Positions 35,456 through 44,676 of a stretch of 64,000 bases of DNA are shown piece by piece (position 1 is the stretch's first letter; each line of letters begins with the position of its first letter). This DNA comes from Alcanivorax sp. (GTDB taxonomy: Bacteria > Pseudomonadota > Gammaproteobacteria > Pseudomonadales > Alcanivoracaceae): assembly GCF_002726155.1 (NCBI RefSeq), contig NZ_PBSH01000026.1:1-64000 (forward strand), written 5' to 3'. The translations under genes were made by a program, and so were the position numbers. The notes beneath the pieces were generated by a model. The model saw only the letters and a list, made by a program, of their open reading frames with translations. It ran no database searches and had not been told where the DNA came from.

Positions 35456-36316
35456 CTATAGCCGTGACGCTTCTGCTGTCAGCGTGCCATCGCGATAATC
35501 CCGCAGGGCCTGATTAATTTCGTCCTGGGTATTCATCACAAAAGGACCGTACTGGGCAATGGGCTCACCCAGTGGTTTACCCGCCAGCAATAACAAGCGC
35601 GCACCTTTCTTTCCCGCCACCAGAGTAACGCTATCGCCATCGGTGAAGGTGGCCAGGTGATCACTTTCCAGCGTCGCCTCCGCCACACTGACACGGCCCT
35701 CGAACAAATACATGAAGGCGTTATAGCCGGACAGTACAGGCACCGTCAGGGTTTCATCCGGGCGCAGGATCACGTCCAGATACAAGGGATCGGTTTTGCC
35801 CCCTTTCAGCGGCGCGCTCAACGTCTGCCCGGCGATCGTCACTTCACCGGCGATGGCTTTGACCTGACCGCCACTGGCCAGGTCCAGCCGCGGCATCTCA
35901 TGGTCGGCAACATCCCGATACCCGGCAGGTTGCATTTTTTCCGCCGCCGGCAGGTTGATCCACAATTGAAAACCGCGCAGCAAGCCATCTTTCTGTTGCG
36001 GCATTTCTTCATGAATAATGCCACGTCCGGCCGTCATCCATTGCACGCCACCCTGTTTAAGATCGCCTTCATTACCCAGGTGATCCCGGTGACGCATGTG
36101 GCCTTCCACCAGATAGGTGACGGTTTCAAAACCGCGATGTGGATGCGGCGGAAAACCGGCGATGTAGTCCTCCGGGTTGTCGGAGGAAAATGCATCCAGC
36201 ATCAGGAACGGGTCCAGGCGCACGGCAGGCGTCGACCCCAGTGCCCGCTTCAGCCGAACACCGGCACCGTCGGATGTATCCATCGCCCGAAGCGTATTGA
36301 GTATTGTGCGTTCCAT
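35456..36316 (-). CDS. Pirin-family protein
   Basis: The 286-residue bicupin has the pirin N-terminal motif block: LDPFLMLDAFSSDNPEDYIAGFPPHPHRGFETVTYLVEG near residue 35 with metal-binding His residues, and VQWMTAGRGIIHEEMP with a further His and Glu. Bacterial pirins include quercetin 2,3-dioxygenases and redox regulators, so the exact role is open. GGAGGCACCC precedes the ATG. It neighbours a glutathionyl-hydroquinone reductase gene, suggesting aromatic or redox stress. Confidence 0.88.
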   Translation of the reverse strand: MERTILNTLRAMDTSDGAGVRLKRALGSTPAVRLDPFLMLDAFSSDNPEDYIAGFPPHPHRGFETVTYLVEGHMRHRDHLGNEGDLKQGGVQWMTAGRGIIHEEMPQQKDGLLRGFQLWINLPAAEKMQPAGYRDVADHEMPRLDLASGGQVKAIAGEVTIAGQTLSAPLKGGKTDPLYLDVILRPDETLTVPVLSGYNAFMYLFEGRVSVAEATLESDHLATFTDGDSVTLVAGKKGARLLLLAGKPLGEPIAQYGPFVMNTQDEINQALRDYRDGTLTAEASRL

Positions 36317-36335
36317 GGGTGCCTCCTGATAAGCC

Positions 36336-36422
36336 GTTTCGAGACTCGAGTATCGAGTTTAGAAACGCAAAATACACAATGCTTTTGCCTTTCGATTCTC
36401 GTGACTCGTCACTCGTTACTGG
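36336..36422. repeat. Inverted repeat of GAGACTCGAG / CTCGTGACTCG words (family C)
   Basis: GTTTCGAGACTCGAGTATCG on the left faces TTTCGATTCTCGTGACTCG and TCACTCGTTACTGG on the right, with CGCAAAA / CTTTTGCC inside. It spans the pirin-reductase gap and shares words with 22782, 26789 and 37441. Confidence 0.65.
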
Positions 36423-37420
36423 TTAATAATTTCTCGCTCGCCCAAACGTTCGCGGCCGTGGGGTGAGGTCCAGTCCAACTGTGGTCCGATGGAGATAATC
36501 CCGTGGGGGTTCACCGTCGGGTGGCTGCAAAAATAGTGATGGCGGATATGCGCCATGTTCACGGTGTCGGCCACACCGGGTAGCTGATACAGCTCTTGCA
36601 AGAACCCCTGCAGATTCGGGTAATCACTGATGCGCTTGCGGTCACACTTGAAATGCGTGACGTAAACCGGGTCAAAACGCACCAGGGTAGTCCACAGCCG
36701 AATGTCCGCTTCGGTCAGGGTGTTGCCGACCAGATAGCGGCTTTCGCCCAGGCGCTGCTCCAATTCTTCAAGACGGTCGAACAGGGTCACCACCGCTTCG
36801 TCATACGCCTCCTGACTGGTGGCAAAACCGCTCTTGTACACGCCGTTATTCACGTCGTGATACACCCGCTCATTAATGGCATCAATGTCCGCCCGGAGCG
36901 CTTGCGGGTAATAATTTCCCGGCGTAGCACCCAGAGCATCGAAGCTGGTGTTGAGCATGCGAATGATGTCTGCAGACTCATTGCTGACGATGGTTTCCCG
37001 TTGCGTGTCCCAGAGCACCGGCACAGTCACGCGGCCGGTGTAATGGCTGTCCGCTTTCAGGTACAGCTCGTACAATTTGCCGAAACCGTACAGGGCATCG
37101 CCGGTGGCACCATCAAACCCGTCATCCAGTTCCCAGCCACTCTCCAGCATGTGCGGATGCACCACGGACACACCGATGTGATCCTGCAGCCCTTTCAGGG
37201 CACGCATGACCAGGGCGCGATGGGCCCAGGGGCACGCATAGGACACATACAAGTGATAACGCCCGCTCTCAGCCGCAAAACCACTGTCACCCGTGGGCCC
37301 GGCACTGCCGTCCGCCGTCACCCAGTTTCGATACTGACTTTCGGAGCGCTTGAATCGCCCGCCGGTACTCTTAGTGTCGTACCACTTGTCTTGCCATTTG
37401 CCGTCGACCAACAGTCCCAT
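36416..37420 (-). CDS. Glutathionyl-hydroquinone reductase (GST Xi class, YqjG-like)
   Basis: The 334-residue enzyme has the YqjG layout: an N-terminal thioredoxin-like domain with active Cys in YVSYACPWAHRALVMR near residue 57, the VPVLWDT and SNESADIIRML segments that hold glutathione, and a helical C-terminal domain with GNTLTEADIRLWTTLVRFDPVY. Such enzymes remove glutathione from glutathionyl-hydroquinones. GGAGG precedes two ATG codons; the second (37420) has better spacing. Confidence 0.88.
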   Translation of the reverse strand: MGLLVDGKWQDKWYDTKSTGGRFKRSESQYRNWVTADGSAGPTGDSGFAAESGRYHLYVSYACPWAHRALVMRALKGLQDHIGVSVVHPHMLESGWELDDGFDGATGDALYGFGKLYELYLKADSHYTGRVTVPVLWDTQRETIVSNESADIIRMLNTSFDALGATPGNYYPQALRADIDAINERVYHDVNNGVYKSGFATSQEAYDEAVVTLFDRLEELEQRLGESRYLVGNTLTEADIRLWTTLVRFDPVYVTHFKCDRKRISDYPNLQGFLQELYQLPGVADTVNMAHIRHHYFCSHPTVNPHGIISIGPQLDWTSPHGRERLGEREIINQ

Positions 37421-37440
37421 CATTGCCTCCCTAAGTTGAC

Positions 37441-37515
37441 TATCGAGGAGCGAGTGACGAGAAACAAAAGACAAAACTCTGTCTTGGTTTTCGAAACTCG
37501 CAACGCGTCACTCGC
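37441..37515. repeat. Inverted repeat of GAGCGAGTGACGAG words (family C)
   Basis: TATCGAGGAGCGAGTGACGA on the left faces TTTTCGAAACTCGCAACGCG and TCACTCGCG on the right, with AAAAGACAAAAC / GTCTTGGTTTT inside. It lies in the azoR-reductase gap. Confidence 0.6.
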
Positions 37516-37520
37516 GCTTA

Positions 37521-38111
37521 CTAACCCGCCAGCGCCGCCTGTGCTTCGCTCATGGCTTTCTCTTTCGCCTCGTCACCCATGTTCAACCCCTCTGCGTAAA
37601 CGAAGTTCACATCGGTGATACCGATAAACCCGAAGAACAATTTGATATACGGAGTCACCGTATCGTTCTCGGTGCCGGCATACAGACCACCCCGGGCCGA
37701 CAGCACCGTCACGGGTTTGTCGTCCAGCAAACCCTGTGGGCCATTTTCGGTATAGCGGAAAGTAACACCCGCCCGAGCCACATGATCGATCCAGCTCTTC
37801 AACTGGCTGGGAATACCAAAGTTGTACATGGGCAAGCCCAGGACGATGTGATCTGCCGTTTTCAGCTCGTCGATCAGCGCCATGGAAAACGCGTCCACCG
37901 CCTGTTGATCCTCACTACGCTGGTCTGCCGGCGTAAAGAAGGCCCCTACGCGCTCCCCGTCCAGGTGTGGAATCGGGTCTGTGGAAAGATCACGGACCAC
38001 CACGGTGGCATCCGGGTGCTGTGCTTGCAGCGTCGCCAACTGGCTGTTGACCAGCGAAGAGGAATTGCCGTTATCGCCGAAAACACTGCTTTTGATGACC
38101 AGAATATTCAT
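37521..38111 (-). CDS. azoR: FMN-dependent NADH:quinone oxidoreductase / azoreductase
   Basis: The 196-residue flavodoxin-fold enzyme reduces azo dyes and quinones with NADH. It shows NSSSLVNSQL after the first strand, GLPMYNFGIPSQLKSWIDHVARAGVTFRYTENGP near residue 93 and SARGGLYAG, all AzoR family landmarks. GGAGTTGGGGTC precedes the ATG. A LysR gene diverges from it 141 bp away and probably regulates it. Confidence 0.9.
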   Translation of the reverse strand: MNILVIKSSVFGDNGNSSSLVNSQLATLQAQHPDATVVVRDLSTDPIPHLDGERVGAFFTPADQRSEDQQAVDAFSMALIDELKTADHIVLGLPMYNFGIPSQLKSWIDHVARAGVTFRYTENGPQGLLDDKPVTVLSARGGLYAGTENDTVTPYIKLFFGFIGITDVNFVYAEGLNMGDEAKEKAMSEAQAALAG

Positions 38112-38252
38112 GACCCCAACTCCTTTTTCTGTCTTTGCATGGTGCGGTCGGCACCCATGCGCCGACGGGATTGTTTCGATGGGGCTATTGTGGTTTCAGT
38201 AAATAAGATATAAAACGGGATAAAACTGCACATTTAGCTCAGGAATTTCGAT

Positions 38253-39152
38253 ATGTCGGCCAAAATCACGCTGGATCAATGGCACGCCCTGCTCGCCGTG
38301 GTGGATGAGGGCGGCTACGCCAGCGCCGCCGAAGCGCTGGACAAGAGCCAGTCGGCGATCAGTTACGCCGTGCAGAAAATCGAAACCGAGCTGGGAGTGC
38401 GCGCCTTCACCCTGGAAGGGCGCCGCGCCAAACTCACCGAAACCGGGCAAATGCTGTACCGCCAGGCCAAGGTGCTGGTGGAAGAGGCCAGCCGCATCGA
38501 AAGTGCCGCCATCCAGCTCAGCCAGGGCTGGGAGCCGCTGGTACGGGTGGCCGCCGACGGCCTGTTCCCCCAGCACTGCATGCTTTCCGCGCTGGATGCC
38601 TTTGCCCAGCACAGCCCGCTGACCCGGGTGGAGTACAGCGAAACCATCCTGTCAGGCTCCGATGAAGCCCTGCTGCGCAAGGAAGCAGATGTGGTGGTGG
38701 GCGGGCGTGTGCCACCGGGGTTTTTCGGCGACCCCTTGATGCGGGTGCGTTTTCTGGCGGTGGCCGCCGCCGACCATCCGCTGGCCCAGGCCGAACACCT
38801 TACCCACGAAGACCTGCGCCAGCACCGCCAGATCGTGATACGCGATTCCGGCAGCCGCCGCATTGATTCCGGCTGGCTGGGCGCCGAACAGCGCTGGACC
38901 GTCTCCCACGCCACCACCCGTATCGCGGCCATTCGCCGTGGGCTGGGCTTTGCCTGGGTGCCGGAAGCGGAAATCGGCGACGGCCTGGACACTGGAGCGC
39001 TGAAGATACTGGCGCTGGATGAAGGCGTGGAGCGCATGGTGGACCTGTACCTGATTTACGCCGATGGCCAGTATGCCGGCCAGGCCGCACGCTATCTCGG
39101 GGAACGGATTCGCGATGCTGCTGCCTTATCTTGTCCGGGGGTCACGGTTTAG
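38253..39152 (+). CDS. LysR-family transcriptional regulator
   Basis: The 299-residue protein has the LysR helix-turn-helix: LDQWHALLAVVDEGGYASAAEALDKSQSAISYAVQKIETELGVRAF, then an effector-binding domain with VVVGGRVPPG and GLGFAWVPEAEI. It is divergent from azoR, the usual layout for a LysR regulator and its target. AGGAATTTCGAT precedes the ATG. The shared gap has a TAAAAC...TAAAAC direct repeat near 38209-38226 that could be part of its site. Confidence 0.88.
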   Translation: MSAKITLDQWHALLAVVDEGGYASAAEALDKSQSAISYAVQKIETELGVRAFTLEGRRAKLTETGQMLYRQAKVLVEEASRIESAAIQLSQGWEPLVRVAADGLFPQHCMLSALDAFAQHSPLTRVEYSETILSGSDEALLRKEADVVVGGRVPPGFFGDPLMRVRFLAVAAADHPLAQAEHLTHEDLRQHRQIVIRDSGSRRIDSGWLGAEQRWTVSHATTRIAAIRRGLGFAWVPEAEIGDGLDTGALKILALDEGVERMVDLYLIYADGQYAGQAARYLGERIRDAAALSCPGVTV

Positions 39153-39233
39153 CCGTCCTCACCCGGACATGACGCACAAGGCGTACAATGCAAGACGTAG
39201 ATGAGAGTACCAGCTCAACGTCAGGAGATTGCC

Positions 39234-39761
39234 ATGAAAGGATTACCGATTCAGGCATTATGGGTGTTCGCCGCTACACTGCTGCTCAGCGCCTGTGTCA
39301 GCCCGGTGGTGATCGACAGCCAGTCGGGCGCCGATTTGCAGCAATACCGCACCTACGCCTTTGTGTCCCAGGACGAGGACAAACCCCGCGAACTGGATGA
39401 CCAACGCACCCAGGCCGCCCTGAAAAAAGCACTGGCCGCCAAGGGCCTGACGGCCGCCACCGCTGCCGAGGCCGATGTGCAGGTAAAACACTTCTTTAAA
39501 CGCGAGCAGCGCTTCGATGGCTCCACCTTACAGTTCGGCTTCGGCTTTACCCGCAACAACATTGGCCTGGGCGCCAGCACTCCCACCGAGGGTGAAATCA
39601 CCGAGGAATACAAACTGGTGGTGCAACTGATCGATCAGCAAAGCAAGGATGTGGTCTGGCAAGCCACCAGCCGCGACGAGCTCCACGATGACATGAGCAG
39701 CGAGCGCCGCAGTGCGCATATCGAAAAAGCCGTCGAGGACATGTTCAAGCGCTACCCGTAA
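39234..39761 (+). CDS. DUF4136 lipoprotein
   Basis: The 175-residue precursor has lipobox LLLSACVSP with Cys about residue 18. The mature domain reads DLQQYRTYAFVSQDED, then QAALKKALAAKGLTAATAAEADVQVKHFF, and ends RRSAHIEKAVEDMFKRYP, the DUF4136 pattern of outer-membrane-anchored proteins of unknown function. CAGGAGATTGCC precedes the ATG at 39234. Its 3' end runs 17 bp into the convergent sensor kinase gene. Confidence 0.82.
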   Translation: MKGLPIQALWVFAATLLLSACVSPVVIDSQSGADLQQYRTYAFVSQDEDKPRELDDQRTQAALKKALAAKGLTAATAAEADVQVKHFFKREQRFDGSTLQFGFGFTRNNIGLGASTPTEGEITEEYKLVVQLIDQQSKDVVWQATSRDELHDDMSSERRSAHIEKAVEDMFKRYP

Positions 39762-41052
39762 GCGGCCAGCTCAAGGTCGCGCGGAGCCCGGCGCCGGCAC
39801 GGTTCTCCAGCGCCAGTCGACCGCCACTGCGGGCCATCACCGAGGCGACAATGGCCAGCCCCAGACCGGTTTGCCCCCGGTCTCCCCGGTGCCCGCGCGT
39901 ACACAAATCCTCCGCATTGCCCGTTATCCCCGGCCCCTGATCTTCCACATGGATGTGCAGGTCCGTCGCATCCGCCACCGCCCGAATCCACACCGGCTCG
40001 CCCGGCGGCGTATAGCGCAACGCGTTCTCCAGCAGGTTGCGTAATGCCAGGCTGGCCAGGGAAGGGGACGCCAAGGTCATTGCAGCACACGCCACGTCAT
40101 CGCGCTGCACTGCCGCACGCTGCGGATGTCCGGCGAGTTGGGCCAGACTGTCATCGATAACCGCCTGCACCGGGCGCGGATAACTCTGCGGCACCCCATC
40201 CAGGCGGGCCAGCGCCAGCAGCTGCTGCAGGTTATCTGCCATTCGCGAGCTGGCATTTTCCGCCGCCGTCAGCGCCGCCATGGCCGGTGCATCCGGGGGC
40301 AACTTCAAGCGGGCTACCTGCAACTGGGTTTTCAGGGCAGCCAGTGGCGTACGCAGTTCGTGGGCCAGATCGTCGGTCAGGCGCCGCTCGCGCAACAGCG
40401 CTTGCCGGGCCTGATCGGCCCAGCGATCCAGCGCCGCCACCAGGGGCACCAGCTCCGTGATCCCGGCCGCGCTGGGCGTCGCTGACGCCGCCTGTACCGG
40501 GCGCGACTCAAACTCCTTGCGCACCGCGTCCAGCGGCGCCAGGCCGCGGCTCACCGCCCAGCGCACCGCCAACCACGCCCCCAGCAGGGCCAGCAACAAC
40601 CCCACCAGCAACGCCCAGGCCAGCGTCGCCAGCAACGATTCGCGCACCGCCATGGGTTCAGCGGTGGCAACCCGTACCTGCCCCTCGCTGACGGTATAAA
40701 CACGCCAGCGCTCACCCGCCAGAGAGCGCTCAGTAAAGCCGTCCTGGCTGCTGGCGAGGTGGGCGGACGGCGCGCCGCCGGAGCGCGCCAGAATCTCGCC
40801 ACGCAAATTCATCACCTGACAAAACAGCCCGCTATTTACCACCGCCTGCAGCTCCGGCTTGGCAGATAACGCCGGTGCACTGGCATTAGCCATGGACGCC
40901 ACCATCCGTGCGGACGCCGCCAGACGCTGGTCCAGCGCCGTGCCCAGATGCTGCTTGACGGTATTGTGCAACCACAGTGCCAGCAGCAGCCAGACGCTCA
41001 GCAAACTGAACGCCACCAGCCACAACACCCGGGAACGCAGCGAGCGCGCCAT
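39745..41052 (-). CDS. Sensor histidine kinase (DsbS-like)
   Basis: The 435-residue kinase has two transmembrane helices (about 10-30 and 150-172) around a periplasmic sensor of about 110 residues containing a Cys (GLFCQVMN). HAMP-like and HisKA parts follow, with LTDDLAHELRTPLAALKTQLQVARL near residue 230, then the ATPase lobe with NLLENALRYTPPGE, DQGPGI and QTGLGLAIV. Its ATG overlaps the response regulator stop (TGATG). With TlpA-like and dsbG genes divergent, it matches the copper-responsive DsbRS arrangement known in Pseudomonas. The link is by synteny. Confidence 0.8.
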   Translation of the reverse strand: MARSLRSRVLWLVAFSLLSVWLLLALWLHNTVKQHLGTALDQRLAASARMVASMANASAPALSAKPELQAVVNSGLFCQVMNLRGEILARSGGAPSAHLASSQDGFTERSLAGERWRVYTVSEGQVRVATAEPMAVRESLLATLAWALLVGLLLALLGAWLAVRWAVSRGLAPLDAVRKEFESRPVQAASATPSAAGITELVPLVAALDRWADQARQALLRERRLTDDLAHELRTPLAALKTQLQVARLKLPPDAPAMAALTAAENASSRMADNLQQLLALARLDGVPQSYPRPVQAVIDDSLAQLAGHPQRAAVQRDDVACAAMTLASPSLASLALRNLLENALRYTPPGEPVWIRAVADATDLHIHVEDQGPGITGNAEDLCTRGHRGDRGQTGLGLAIVASVMARSGGRLALENRAGAGLRATLSWPLTGSA

Positions 41053-41714
41053 CACGACGGCGCCCCCAGGCGATACCCGCCACCGCGCACGGTTTCCACA
41101 ATGCCGCTGCCCAGCTTGCGGCGCAGGTTATGGATATGCACCGCCAGCGCGTTGCTCTCCACGCCATCCACCCAGCCATAGACGCGGTCAGCCAGCTGGT
41201 CCGCCGTGAGCAGCCGACCCCGGCTTTGCAACAAGGCCAGCAACAACGCCATCTCCCGACGTTGCAATTCCACCTCCTGATCCACCAGCCAGACCTGCTG
41301 CCGAAACGGGTCCACCCGCACCCGGCCATGTTCAATCAACGGACTCGCCTGCCCGCGACTACGGCGCAGCAGCGCCTGCAAACGCGCCGCCAGCTCGCCC
41401 AGATCAAACGGCTTGACCAGGTAATCATCGGCACCGCGCTGCAAGCCATCAATGCGGTCCTGTACCGCATCCCGGGCAGTGAGGATCAATACCGGCGCAG
41501 TGAGCCCGGCGTCGCGCCACTGACAAAGGGCCTGGCCCCCATCCTGATCAGGCAGCCCCAGATCCAGCACCAGCGCATCGAACTCCACACTTTTCCAGGC
41601 AGCCAGCCCTTCGCGCGCACGCGTCACCCAAGCCACGGTAAACCCCATGGCCTGCAGCCCGGCCTGAATACCATCACCCAGCAAGGCGTCATCTTCGATC
41701 AATAAAATATGCAT
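41052..41714 (-). CDS. OmpR-family response regulator (DsbR-like)
   Basis: The 220-residue protein has a receiver with IEDDALLG, Asp in DALVLDLGLPDQDGG near residue 51 and Lys in YLVKPFDLGEL near residue 101, plus a winged helix with LLQSRGRLLTADQLADRVYGW and a final GGGYRLGAPS. It is first in a unit with the sensor kinase and divergent from the thioredoxin/dsbG pair, its likely targets. Tandem GGTTAA repeats lie between. Confidence 0.85.
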   Translation of the reverse strand: MHILLIEDDALLGDGIQAGLQAMGFTVAWVTRAREGLAAWKSVEFDALVLDLGLPDQDGGQALCQWRDAGLTAPVLILTARDAVQDRIDGLQRGADDYLVKPFDLGELAARLQALLRRSRGQASPLIEHGRVRVDPFRQQVWLVDQEVELQRREMALLLALLQSRGRLLTADQLADRVYGWVDGVESNALAVHIHNLRRKLGSGIVETVRGGGYRLGAPS

Positions 41715-41767
41715 GTGGCTCTGACCCGGTTAGGCTGCGCAAGTTGCAGCCCAGTGTCGGTGCCACC

Positions 41768-41784
41768 GGTTAACCCACGGTTAA
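41768..41784 (+). promoter_or_regulatory. Tandem GGTTAA repeats, candidate response-regulator site
   Basis: GGTTAA-CCCAC-GGTTAA places two direct repeats 11 bases apart, one helical turn, the normal arrangement for OmpR-family dimers. It lies in the 111-bp gap between the regulator and the thioredoxin gene and could control both directions. Confidence 0.55.
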
Positions 41785-41825
41785 TACGGCCGGGCCACAC
41801 TGGCGCTTCCCTGACTGGAGATACC

Positions 41826-42635
41826 GTGGACGCTGTCATTATTGGCCCCCTCGCGCTGCCGGCAGGCACCTTCATGGTCCTGATCGGGTTTCTCGCCGCC
41901 ACCCTGACCAGCCTCTGGTGGCAACGGCGTGGGCAACACATCGAAGCAACGCTCTGGCTGATTGCCATCACTGCCGTGCTCGGCGCACGGCTGGCGTTCT
42001 TATTGCGCTATCACAGCCAATATGAATCCTGGCTGGCCATGCTGGATATCCGTGACGGGGGCTGGTGGTGGCCCGGGGCATTACTGGCACTGCCGGTGCT
42101 GGCCGTGGGCCTGTACCGGCAGCCCCGTGTTCGCGCCGCGCTGATGTCTGCCAGTGCCGCAGCACTGCTCAGCATGACGTTGACGTTTGCCGCACTGGAA
42201 GCCTTGTCGCCAACGCCCAGCACGCTACCGGAAGTCACCCTGTATAACCTGCAAGGAGAGGCCACCACACTGAACGCCGCCTCCAGCAGAGTAACGCTGG
42301 TGAACCTGTGGGCCACCTGGTGCCCGCCGTGCCGGCGGGAAATGCCCGTGCTCGAGGCCGGGCAGCAGCGCTATCCCGGTGTTCGCTTTATTCTTGCCAA
42401 TCAGGGAGAAAACCCCAATCAGGTCCGCCAGTATCTCACCGAAGGGCAGCTGCACTTTGAGCACCTGTTATTGGATCCACATGCGGATCTGGGCCGCTAT
42501 GCGGGCAATCGTGGCCTGCCGCTAACCCTTTTATTCGATCAGCAGGGCCAAGAAGTAGGGCGCCATTTTGGCCCCCTGTCCGACGCCAGCCTGCATCATT
42601 TCCTCAGCCAACACCTTCCGGGAGACACCCCATGA
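41826..42635 (+). CDS. Membrane-anchored TlpA/DsbE-like thiol-disulfide protein
   Basis: The 269-residue protein has an N-terminal membrane region of four to five helices (about 1-125) whose GPLALPAG and ARLAFLLRYHSQY blocks resemble the front of an Lgt-type domain, then a thioredoxin domain with active-site WATWCPPCRREMPVL near residue 165 and cis-Pro GLPLTLLF. The domain faces the periplasm and would transfer electrons to partners such as DsbG. The start is GTG at 41826, preceded by CTGGAGATACC. It overlaps dsbG by 4 bp. Confidence 0.8.
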   Translation: MDAVIIGPLALPAGTFMVLIGFLAATLTSLWWQRRGQHIEATLWLIAITAVLGARLAFLLRYHSQYESWLAMLDIRDGGWWWPGALLALPVLAVGLYRQPRVRAALMSASAAALLSMTLTFAALEALSPTPSTLPEVTLYNLQGEATTLNAASSRVTLVNLWATWCPPCRREMPVLEAGQQRYPGVRFILANQGENPNQVRQYLTEGQLHFEHLLLDPHADLGRYAGNRGLPLTLLFDQQGQEVGRHFGPLSDASLHHFLSQHLPGDTP

Positions 42636-43189
42636 TCAAACCTGTTGCCTTGCTGCTCACCTTGCTAATGCCCCTGATCGGCCAGGCCGACGACGGCCCC
42701 TCCATGGACAGCCTGCTGGCCAAGCTGGAAGCCAGCACCTGGGTAGCGGAAGGCGCACAGCAGCCGCAACGGGTGGCTTATGTTTTCACGGATATGGCCT
42801 GCCCCTACTGCGCCAGATTGTGGGAAAACATGCAGCCAATGATCGAGAATGAGGACAACGTGCTGCAGGTACGCCACATCATCGTCGGGCTGATCAATCC
42901 CAAACGCAGCTTCACCCAGGGCGGTGCCGTGCTGGCTGCCCCGGACCCGGCCGCCGCCCTAGCGGAGCACGAGGCGAACTACGATGACGGCGGCATTCGC
43001 CCGCTGCAACGGGTGCCCGATGCCATCCGCAGCCAGATTCAAAGCAACACCGGGCTGATGATCGGGCTGGGCCTGCAAGGCACACCGGCCCTGATTTTCC
43101 AGGACAGCCAGGGGCGCTGGCGTGTGGCGCCGGGGGTCGTTGGGGAAGCCGATCTAAGGGAGGAAGTGTTTCAGCTCGAAGAGAGGTAA
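42632..43189 (+). CDS. dsbG: Periplasmic thiol:disulfide protein, DsbG-like
   Basis: The 185-residue precursor has a signal peptide (LLLTLLMPLIGQADD) and one thioredoxin-fold domain with active-site FTDMACPYCARLWENM near residue 52 and cis-Pro LQGTPALIFQD near residue 150. It lacks most of the N-terminal dimerisation domain of E. coli DsbG (about 248 residues), so it is a short form. ATGA coupling to the upstream TlpA-like gene suggests the pair works together; no DsbD partner is encoded here. Confidence 0.75.
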   Translation: MIKPVALLLTLLMPLIGQADDGPSMDSLLAKLEASTWVAEGAQQPQRVAYVFTDMACPYCARLWENMQPMIENEDNVLQVRHIIVGLINPKRSFTQGGAVLAAPDPAAALAEHEANYDDGGIRPLQRVPDAIRSQIQSNTGLMIGLGLQGTPALIFQDSQGRWRVAPGVVGEADLREEVFQLEER

Positions 43190-43198
43190 ACGCTATTT

Positions 43199-43358
43199 GT
43201 AGGAGTTCCCTTCCAGGGGACGAACCGAGCGACAGCGAAGCAGTGGCCGCCTTTGACTGCAGCTCGCCTTACAGGAAAAGCATCACCCGGTGAACAGAGG
43301 ATTGGCTTTCGCCAATATCGCGCTACGCGCGGTTCGTCCCCTGGAAGGGAACTCCTAC
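43199..43358. repeat. Perfect 28-bp inverted repeat GTAGGAGTTCCC... (family B)
   Basis: GTAGGAGTTCCCTTCCAGGG (continuing GACGAACC, 43199-43226) is exactly mirrored at 43331-43358. It separates convergent dsbG and pyrC' and likely terminates both. Confidence 0.8.
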
Positions 43359-43383
43359 AGCGGCTTCGTAGCTGGCCGCTGAC

Positions 43384-44676
43384 TCAATCCGACAGCCAGC
43401 TCACCTTGCCCTGGCACACCGTCAGTTTCACGCTGCCCTTGAGCTGGGCATGGCGCCAGGGGGAGTTGTTGCCTGCGGACAGCCAGTCTTCGCGGAGGTC
43501 TTTGACGCCCACCGGGTCCAGCACACAGAGGCTGGCTGGACGACCGGTTTCCAGCTGGCCGGCCTGAATTCCAAGGCAACGGGCCGGAGCCGCGGTGACC
43601 GCATCCAGGGCACGCAGCAGGTCCAGCTTGCCGTCATCCACCAGCTGTAAAACCAGCGAGAGCAATACATCCACCCCAGCCATGCCCGGCTTGGTGGCCG
43701 GGAACGGGGCCGCCTTGCTGGAAGAGCCAATGGGGGTATGCTGAGAACAGATAGCATCGATGGTGCCATCGGCCACCGCTTCCAGCAGTGCCTCCCGATC
43801 CTCGGCGCTACGCAGCGGGGGAATCACGTGGCAATGGCTGTTGAAGCCTTCCAAGGCCGACTCGTCCAGCAGCAGGTGCTGAATACTTACATCTGCCGTC
43901 ACTGGCAGGCCTCGCCGTTTGGCGGCCCGCAGCAGGCGCAGGGAATCGCGACTAGAGATCTGCTGGAAATGCGCCCGCACCCCGGTGGCTTCCACCAGCA
44001 GCAGATCGCGGGACAGGTCCACACTTTCCGCCACGGCGGGAATACCGGGCAAACCGAGACGGGTCGCCACCGGCCCCTCATGGGCACAGCCACCCACACT
44101 AAGCGCCGAATCCTGCGGACGAAACATGACCGGCAAATCGAAGGTGGCGGCGTATTCCAGGCTGCGCTTGAGCACCAGCGCATTGGCCACCTTGCCGCCG
44201 GCATTGCCCACGGCAATACAACCGGCCCGCGCCAGAGTCGACATCTCTGCCAGCTGTTCGCCCAGCAGTCCCTGCGTCATGGCGGCAATGGGCATGATAC
44301 GGGCAAACCCGGCCTGACCGGCCTGTTCACGGATCAACCGCACCACGGCAGTGGAATCCACCGGGCCGCAGTCCGGCTGAGCCGCCAGGTGGGTGATGCC
44401 ACCGGCCGCCGCGGCGCGGGTTTCACTGGCGATATCGCCGGTGCGACCGCTGCCCGGCAACGACAGGTGCACACAGGCATCCACCAGGCCAGGCAGCACC
44501 CAGTGCCCCTCGGCCTCCACAATATCCGCCCCCGGTGCATCCAGGCTGGCGCCGATACGCGTCAGGCGGCCATTTTCAATCAGCAGGTCGGCCACGTCAT
44601 CACGGCCACTGGCCGGGTCGATGACACGGCCCTTGCGGATCAGGATATGGGCGCGGTTACGGTTAGCGCTGGCCAC
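43384..44676 (-). CDS. pyrC': Dihydroorotase-like protein PyrC' (probably inactive)
   Basis: The 430-residue protein has the dihydroorotase fold, with [28 protein letters not shown] and ICSQHTPIG. The usual D-x-H-x-H metal motif reads DACVHL, so the first His is replaced by Cys. This matches PyrC' of Pseudomonas, which has no catalytic activity but assembles with aspartate carbamoyltransferase. The start is GTG at 44676, with AGGAGG close upstream, inside the end of pyrB. Confidence 0.85.
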   Translation of the reverse strand: MASANRNRAHILIRKGRVIDPASGRDDVADLLIENGRLTRIGASLDAPGADIVEAEGHWVLPGLVDACVHLSLPGSGRTGDIASETRAAAAGGITHLAAQPDCGPVDSTAVVRLIREQAGQAGFARIMPIAAMTQGLLGEQLAEMSTLARAGCIAVGNAGGKVANALVLKRSLEYAATFDLPVMFRPQDSALSVGGCAHEGPVATRLGLPGIPAVAESVDLSRDLLLVEATGVRAHFQQISSRDSLRLLRAAKRRGLPVTADVSIQHLLLDESALEGFNSHCHVIPPLRSAEDREALLEAVADGTIDAICSQHTPIGSSSKAAPFPATKPGMAGVDVLLSLVLQLVDDGKLDLLRALDAVTAAPARCLGIQAGQLETGRPASLCVLDPVGVKDLREDWLSAGNNSPWRHAQLKGSVKLTVCQGKVSWLSD

